NCBI GenBank assembly: GCA_947089145.1
Contig: CAMUJH010000039.1
Span: forward strand, 1 to 37,484
DNA from: an uncultured Hungatella sp.
Lineage (GTDB): Bacteria; Bacillota; Clostridia; Lachnospirales; Lachnospiraceae
Direction: 5' to 3'
DNA length: 37,484 bases
Part shown: positions 33,263 to 37,484 of the stretch, one piece after another
Layout of the letters: the number at the start of each line of letters is the position of its first letter
Numbering within the stretch: the stretch's first letter is position 1
Notes under the pieces: generated by a model
Database searches by the model: none
Seen by the model: only the letters and a program-made list of their open reading frames with translations
What the model was told of the DNA's origin: nothing
Made by a program: the position numbers and the translations under genes

Positions 33263-33306
33263 TGCTTCCTCCGTTTTGCCTTTGCACAGGAAGTATCCTG
33301 ACACAT
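33259..33306 (-). CDS. Possible 15-aa leader peptide coupled to the LRR lipoprotein gene
   Basis: AAGGAG lies 8 bases before an ATG that opens MCQDTSCAKAKRRKQ. Its TGA stop overlaps the lipoprotein ATG (ATGA), and the lipoprotein's own GGAGG lies inside it. Translation of the leader would bring ribosomes to the lipoprotein start. The two Cys and the basic tail are notable, but the ORF is very short and may be chance. Confidence 0.35.
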   Translation of the reverse strand: MCQDTSCAKAKRRKQ

Positions 33307-33473
33307 TCTTACACTCCTTAAAAATGTTCAGCGGCAGAATTACATCATGTTCATCCGGCAATTTTAAAACATAAATTCCAACTTTTATCTGCCTTTGTCC
33401 GGTGATAAGCAGAAAGCCTGTTTTCATAAGACAGGATAATACTGTTGATCGTATAGGCAAGAGGCGCCACAGG

Positions 33474-35783
33474 CTACATCATTGTATCATCTCTGAGCAC
33501 CTCTGCCAAACTTATTTTGCGTACATTCCGCCATGCAAGATAATATGCCAACGCTACAGAACCCAGGATAGCCAGCATAAACAGGAAAATGGGGAGCAGC
33601 GGTGCTTCTGCCATAAATACCCCCACTTCAAGATAACTCATCTTCAACAAACATGCTACTGCAATGATTACAAGGGGAAGGCTGATTAAAATCGGTTTTC
33701 CGGCTATCACCAGTGCTTCCGTGCAAAACATTTTCTTAAGCTCCCCGGGAGTCAGTCCAATCGACATATATCTCGCAAATTCCCTTTTCCTCTGACGCAC
33801 AAATCCCAATGTATTGGAAAACACATTGCCGATGCCGATCATCGCAAGCAGAATACAAAAGCCTCCAAATATCGCCATCATTCCCTGTATCTGCTTATTA
33901 TTTGTTTCATATTCCTGGATACGGTTTTCAGATTCTATGGTATATTTCCCGCTGAGAATCTGGCACGTCTCATCCTGAAGCATGTTCAGTTCTTCCAATG
34001 ACGCATTTTCTCTTCCCAGGAGACGGATATAACTGTCTTCTTCCACTCCTCCGATCTGTCCCTTGATTTCCTTCCATAAAGATGCCGGAATAAAATGCAC
34101 CAGTTCGTAATAATTAAGCTTTGCGTATTCCTCCCTTAAAACAGGAACCTTTTCCGTATAAGCCAGAACTGGAATTTCGGCTGCACTCCCCTCTATTTCG
34201 CCGTATGGCATAATGGTATCCCTGTAAGGGGTTTCCTCTATCTTGCCGTATGGCATAATGGTATCCCTGTAAGGGGTTTCCTCTTTCCCTGCCTGTCTCA
34301 AAATACTTGCAGCGTTTTCCCCTGCGTCCGGCGCCTTTATATAAGGCATAAAATTCGGATGCCTAAAATCCGGGTTTGTCACATCCCGGATCTGATTTAG
34401 TATGACCGCTCCACCAAGCTGCGGCGTAGCTCCGATCTCTTTGCAGTAAGCCAGAAAGCTGTTATCATCCAGTATGATAATCGGTGCATTCACCAGCCAG
34501 CCGCCAGCCACCTGTGTTACATAATTATCAGGCGCATGTGAAAATCCTCCGAAGGATTTCATCTCTTCGCTCAGTTCTTCCTCTGTAATGATCCGCTTCG
34601 CCATCGCCTTCTGATATATAATGGCGCTTTCCAATCCTTTGATCCCCTGAATCCTGTCCGTTTCTACAAAAGCATCCGCATCTTTCACGGTAACCATGAC
34701 ATCCCATACTTCCTGATACCTTTCAAAATAAGTCTCCCTTGTGCTGATCCCGGAAATGGCAAAAAAGCACTGCATCACCGTAAACGCCATAAACGCAGAT
34801 ATCAGAGATAAGGATGCCGTCCGCAAGGCTTTTCTCTGCGCTTTTAATGCATTGCCAGCCAGCTCTCCTTCCACTCCGAACAGCAGCGAAAGGAAATGAG
34901 AATTTTTCCGGCGCTTTAATTGTAATTCACCTGTATTTCTGATCGCCTGAAGCGGTGTCAGCTTACTCAATTTTCTGATTGGCAGCCATGCGGAGATCCA
35001 TATGGTGAACACGCTCACAAGCAGTGTCAATGCCAGCACCAGCGGATGATAGCCAAAAACCGCTTTATGCCGCCCTGCAATACTGCTTCCCAACAAAACA
35101 TTTACCATCTGCACAAGTCCCATGCTGCCTGCAATACCCGACAGATTTCCAACAATAACCGGTACTGCGCTAATCACAGCCGCTTCCTGTAAAAGGCACG
35201 TCTTGATCTGCTTCGGTGTGGCTCCAATACTTGAAAAAATACCAACCTGATGAATCCGTGCGTTCAGGGATACCGCAAAGGAATTGTGAATAATCACAAT
35301 CAGCGAAAATGAGGCTGCAAGCGTAATCAGTATAAACATTGGAAACAATAGCCTGGGAGCTGTATCACTGGAGTCCCTGACCAGGTACATTGCCAGAAGT
35401 TCATAATTATAGGCGATTCTTTCCGGTGCAGCCCCTATCTGTTGTACAATACGGGGCGTGTCTGAAAAAACGGAACCTATATCATCAAAATAAATATCCA
35501 ATGCCGGTTCTGCACCGACAGATCTTTTTTTATTTACCACGGCATCTATCACATTTGCAAAGTTTTTTACGGTTTCGATGTCCGCTTCTGAAAATTCCCC
35601 AAAGATCCGGCTGTGCCAGCCGCCTTCTTCCTGCTTAATCCGCTCAACCTCATATTTCCATGCATTGTAAAACAGACCGCACAACAGGGATAAGAGCAGG
35701 GAGGAAATAAATGCCGCTATCATGACGACCAGGCTGGAGGAGCGATTGTTTTTCAGTAAACCCACTGAATAATCTTTCCACAT
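33474..35783 (-). CDS. ABC transporter permease, FtsX/MacB type with large outside domain (first transporter)
   Basis: 769 residues. A membrane helix (about residues 17-40) leads a short outside segment, then the first FtsX core (about 150-285) ending in WLPIRKLSKLTPLQAIRNTGE. Another helix (about 325-347) precedes an outside domain of roughly 290 residues. The second core (about 645-769) ends normally with WRNVRKISLAEVLRDD. Within the outside domain lies a 15-residue tandem duplication (ETPYRDTIMPYG twice), matching two 45-bp DNA copies at about 34190-34280. GGAGGTAA precedes the ATG, 5 bases after its ATPase gene. Confidence 0.92.
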   Translation of the reverse strand: MWKDYSVGLLKNNRSSSLVVMIAAFISSLLLSLLCGLFYNAWKYEVERIKQEEGGWHSRIFGEFSEADIETVKNFANVIDAVVNKKRSVGAEPALDIYFDDIGSVFSDTPRIVQQIGAAPERIAYNYELLAMYLVRDSSDTAPRLLFPMFILITLAASFSLIVIIHNSFAVSLNARIHQVGIFSSIGATPKQIKTCLLQEAAVISAVPVIVGNLSGIAGSMGLVQMVNVLLGSSIAGRHKAVFGYHPLVLALTLLVSVFTIWISAWLPIRKLSKLTPLQAIRNTGELQLKRRKNSHFLSLLFGVEGELAGNALKAQRKALRTASLSLISAFMAFTVMQCFFAISGISTRETYFERYQEVWDVMVTVKDADAFVETDRIQGIKGLESAIIYQKAMAKRIITEEELSEEMKSFGGFSHAPDNYVTQVAGGWLVNAPIIILDDNSFLAYCKEIGATPQLGGAVILNQIRDVTNPDFRHPNFMPYIKAPDAGENAASILRQAGKEETPYRDTIMPYGKIEETPYRDTIMPYGEIEGSAAEIPVLAYTEKVPVLREEYAKLNYYELVHFIPASLWKEIKGQIGGVEEDSYIRLLGRENASLEELNMLQDETCQILSGKYTIESENRIQEYETNNKQIQGMMAIFGGFCILLAMIGIGNVFSNTLGFVRQRKREFARYMSIGLTPGELKKMFCTEALVIAGKPILISLPLVIIAVACLLKMSYLEVGVFMAEAPLLPIFLFMLAILGSVALAYYLAWRNVRKISLAEVLRDDTMM
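34190..34280. repeat. 45-bp tandem duplication inside the permease gene
   Basis: The sequence CCGTATGGCATAATGGTATC and what follows through GTAAGGGGTTTCCTCT occurs twice, starting at 34201 and 34246, with identical bases over the core. It keeps the frame (15 codons per unit). The near identity of the copies indicates a recent or slippage-prone duplication. Confidence 0.9.
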
Positions 35784-35788
35784 ATCTA

Positions 35789-36469
35789 TTACCTCCGCTG
35801 TTCGTCACTGATAATGCATCCGTCTTCAACCGTTATAATGCGCTCTGCTTTCAGAGCGACATTTTCATCATGGGTAATCAGTAAGATGGTCTGCTTCAGA
35901 TTGCGATTGGAAAGTTTCAGCATGTCGATGATCTCTTTGGAATTTTTCTGATCCAGGTTCCCGGTAGGCTCATCCGCCAGAAGCAGGGCCGGGCGGTAGA
36001 TCAGGGAACGCGCAATCGCTACCCTCTGCTGCTGGCCTCCTGATAGCTGGTTCGGCATAGCCTCAAGTTTCTCCGCAATACCAAGAGAATTCACAACTTT
36101 CTCAAAATATTCCTGATTAGGCTGTTTCTTGTCAAGGGCAAGAGGCATGAGGATATTTTTCCGCACTGTGAGAGTAGGGATCAAATTATAAAACTGATAT
36201 ACAAGTCCCACTTTCCTGCGCCGGAAAATTGCAGCCTCTGTCTGGTTCAGTCTGGAAAGATCCGTTCCGTCTACCATAACCTTTCCCTCTGTGGGCTTAT
36301 CCACGCTTCCAAGAATATGCAGCAGGGTTGATTTTCCAGAACCGGACGCTCCGACAATTGCCACAAATTCCCCCTTGCTGACTGACAGGTCAATTCCATT
36401 TAGGGCTGTTACCTGATTTCCACCGGAGCCATATACTTTCCTGACTCCCTCACATTTTAAAATTTCCAT
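35789..36469 (-). CDS. ABC transporter ATPase, MacB/LolD type
   Basis: 226 residues. Walker [11 protein letters not shown]-loop LVYQFYNL, signature LSGGQQQR, Walker [10 protein letters not shown]-loop THDE. The start [16 protein letters not shown] is behind AAAGGAG. It is followed after a few bases by its large permease gene. The promoter candidate lies about 195 bases upstream (36665-36694), leaving a structured leader. The set resembles antimicrobial-peptide or envelope-stress transporters; the substrate is not known. Confidence 0.95.
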   Translation of the reverse strand: MEILKCEGVRKVYGSGGNQVTALNGIDLSVSKGEFVAIVGASGSGKSTLLHILGSVDKPTEGKVMVDGTDLSRLNQTEAAIFRRRKVGLVYQFYNLIPTLTVRKNILMPLALDKKQPNQEYFEKVVNSLGIAEKLEAMPNQLSGGQQQRVAIARSLIYRPALLLADEPTGNLDQKNSKEIIDMLKLSNRNLKQTILLITHDENVALKAERIITVEDGCIISDEQRR

Positions 36470-36582
36470 TTAGGATTTTCTCCTTTCATCTGCCTGTTTC
36501 TCAAAACTTTCTGGTACATCCTTATGGTATTTTATCTGTCCGCATGAACTGTTACAGTAAACCACCCGGCGGGGGATGCACA

Positions 36583-36656
36583 CAAAATGCCAAAAGCGGG
36601 CATTTTGGCGCCATACGGTCAGCGCAGCACATGCGCAGACCTACCGTAAGGATTCG
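36583..36656 (-). promoter_or_regulatory. Structured 5' leader of the first ABC operon
   Basis: Between the promoter and the ATPase start, the minus strand can fold a 9-bp hairpin, CAAAATGCC / GGCATTTTG (36583-36607). A second structure (about 36614-36650) has outer arms TACGGT / ACCGTA and GCGC-rich inner arms. There is no terminator-like T-run. This may be a cis-regulatory RNA or simply a stable leader; I do not recognise a known riboswitch class. Confidence 0.4.
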
Positions 36657-36663
36657 ATACCTT

Positions 36664-36694
36664 TATAGTACACTATAGCAAATGAAAGTTACAA
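36664..36694 (-). promoter_or_regulatory. Promoter of the first ABC operon with palindromic -10 region
   Basis: On the minus strand, TTGTAA (36689-36694) and TACTAT (36665-36670) are 18 bases apart. The -10 lies inside a palindrome, TATAGTGTACTATA (6-bp arms, 36664-36677), which looks like an operator. Another symmetric site, TTCGAATTTCGAA, is at 36710-36722 just upstream of the -35. Confidence 0.55.
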
Positions 36695-36756
36695 CTCAGT
36701 GACTGTAGATTCGAATTTCGAAAAGAGCACTGCCGCGCACCCTTTTCTAAAAGTTC

Positions 36757-37484
36757 TTATTTCCTCCGCCATACCCCAAACAGGCTTTTCTTGTAATGTT
36801 TCAGCGCCTCGATTGCCGGCCCGTAATTTCCCGCTGCCTTCAGATACTCAACGCCTTTTTCAATATTCTCTCGTACACCGATCCCTTCAGCATACATCAT
36901 CCCCAGCCCATAGTTTTTATAGGGCGAACTTTTGCTTTTCTCTAAGAACGCTTTTCCCTGCGCCGGGTTCTGTTTACAGCCATGTCCCAGCAGATAGCAG
37001 ATTCCCAGCAGATCATATTTGACATATTCCGGTTCCTCATCCCTCTCCAGCCACTCCACTGCCCGCGCATAGTCCACTTTTGTACCCCAACCATGGAAAT
37101 ACAAACGTCCCAGCTGGCGGCAGGCGTAGCTGTCGTTGCCATAGCTGGCAGTTTTTTCGTAACACTGCAGCGCATAAGGAAGGTTTTGCTCTACCGCCTT
37201 GCCAGCCCAATAAATATCCCCCACGATATGCCAGCCCCACAAGTGGCCGGCCTCCGCCGCTTTCAGCGCCCAGGGTAGGGCCTCTTTGTAGTTATCATCG
37301 GTGTAAGCAAGGTAGTTAGCGTAGGCATACATCCATTCCGGGTAGCCCCGTTCTGCGCCCTGGCGTATAATGGGAACCTCCTTTCCCGGCTCCGGCGCAA
37401 TATAATCTCCCCGTCCATATTGGTAATAATGGCAGTAATTCCGCCCCGCCAGAATCATGCCGCCGGAAAATGACTTTTCAAACC
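36757..37484 (-). CDS. Sel1-like repeat protein (5' end outside the window)
   Basis: At least 242 codons, open to the window edge on its 5' side, so the start is not visible; an internal ATG lies at 37458. The protein is built of Sel1-type (SLR) helical pairs. Repeat elements are easy to see: ALPWALKAAEAGHLWGWHIVGDIYWAGKA over two pieces, YGNDSYACRQLGRLYFHGWGT, DLLGICYLLGHGCKQNPAQGKAF and YGLGMMYAEGIGVRENIEKG. SLR proteins act as protein-interaction scaffolds; no catalytic part is visible. It is on the same strand as the ABC operon but separated by nearly 290 bases that hold that operon's promoter. Confidence 0.88.
   Translation of the reverse strand, partial: FEKSFSGGMILAGRNYCHYYQYGRGDYIAPEPGKEVPIIRQGAERGYPEWMYAYANYLAYTDDNYKEALPWALKAAEAGHLWGWHIVGDIYWAGKAVEQNLPYALQCYEKTASYGNDSYACRQLGRLYFHGWGTKVDYARAVEWLERDEEPEYVKYDLLGICYLLGHGCKQNPAQGKAFLEKSKSSPYKNYGLGMMYAEGIGVRENIEKGVEYLKAAGNYGPAIEALKHYKKSLFGVWRRK

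Noticed and set aside
1-37484. Insertion sequence, integrase or CRISPR array
   Set aside because: I looked for transposase or integrase motifs, terminal inverted repeats and regularly spaced repeats and found none; the island's mobility is inferred only from the spmA fragments.

Overview
The window looks like chromosomal DNA of a spore-forming Firmicute, most likely a gut Lachnospiraceae/Clostridia member. The reasons are strong AGGAGG-type ribosome binding sites, a SpmA spore-maturation gene, TRAP and amino-sugar genes, BspA-type leucine-rich repeats, FtsX-type ABC transporters with two-component systems, and moderate GC outside an AT-rich left arm. I saw no rRNA, tRNA, CRISPR array or transposase.

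Region 1 (1-5.6 kb) is an AT-rich accessory island. It holds a broken AAA-ATPase-like/PD-(D/E)XK gene, a PIN-domain toxin-antitoxin-like pair, and a two-gene cassette. The cassette encodes an unrecognised 408-aa protein and a protein combining winged helix, zinc ribbon and PD-(D/E)XK nuclease. Two fragments of spmA (59-210 and about 2090-2132) lie in the island, and intact spmA (5573-6178) closes it on the right. The fragments are in the same orientation as intact spmA, and one shares 59 identical bases with it. The nuclease cassette is the best candidate here for an undescribed system, probably defence.

Region 2 (6.3-12.6 kb, + strand) carries a tRNA-dihydrouridine synthase, a 1345-aa LRR_5 (BspA-like) protein with no signal peptide, and an aldo/keto reductase with a C-terminal cysteine-cluster domain. 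A perfect hairpin ends the run.

Region 3 (12.6-20.3 kb) is an amino-sugar module: nagA-nagB on the minus strand, divergent from a LacI-family regulator, TRAP transporter (dctP, dctQ, dctM) and AGE-family epimerase on the plus strand. An overlapping palindromic operator lies at the regulator promoter. A sialate or N-acetylhexosamine-type substrate is plausible, but no kinase or aldolase is in the window.

Region 4 (20.4-26.8 kb) holds a TetR-DUF4180 pair, a YbaK-type deacylase, a response regulator/histidine kinase pair behind a GNAT-YoaP acetyltransferase, and three small or unknown genes, two of them membrane proteins.

Region 5 (27.0-36.5 kb, all minus strand) is a cell-envelope stress or peptide-resistance type cluster. 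In transcription order it runs: ABC ATPase and 769-aa FtsX permease, a leucine-rich-repeat lipoprotein preceded by a tiny coupled ORF, a response regulator and short-loop histidine kinase, then a second ATPase and permease. A structured leader and a palindromic promoter precede the first ATPase. The window ends inside a Sel1-repeat gene.
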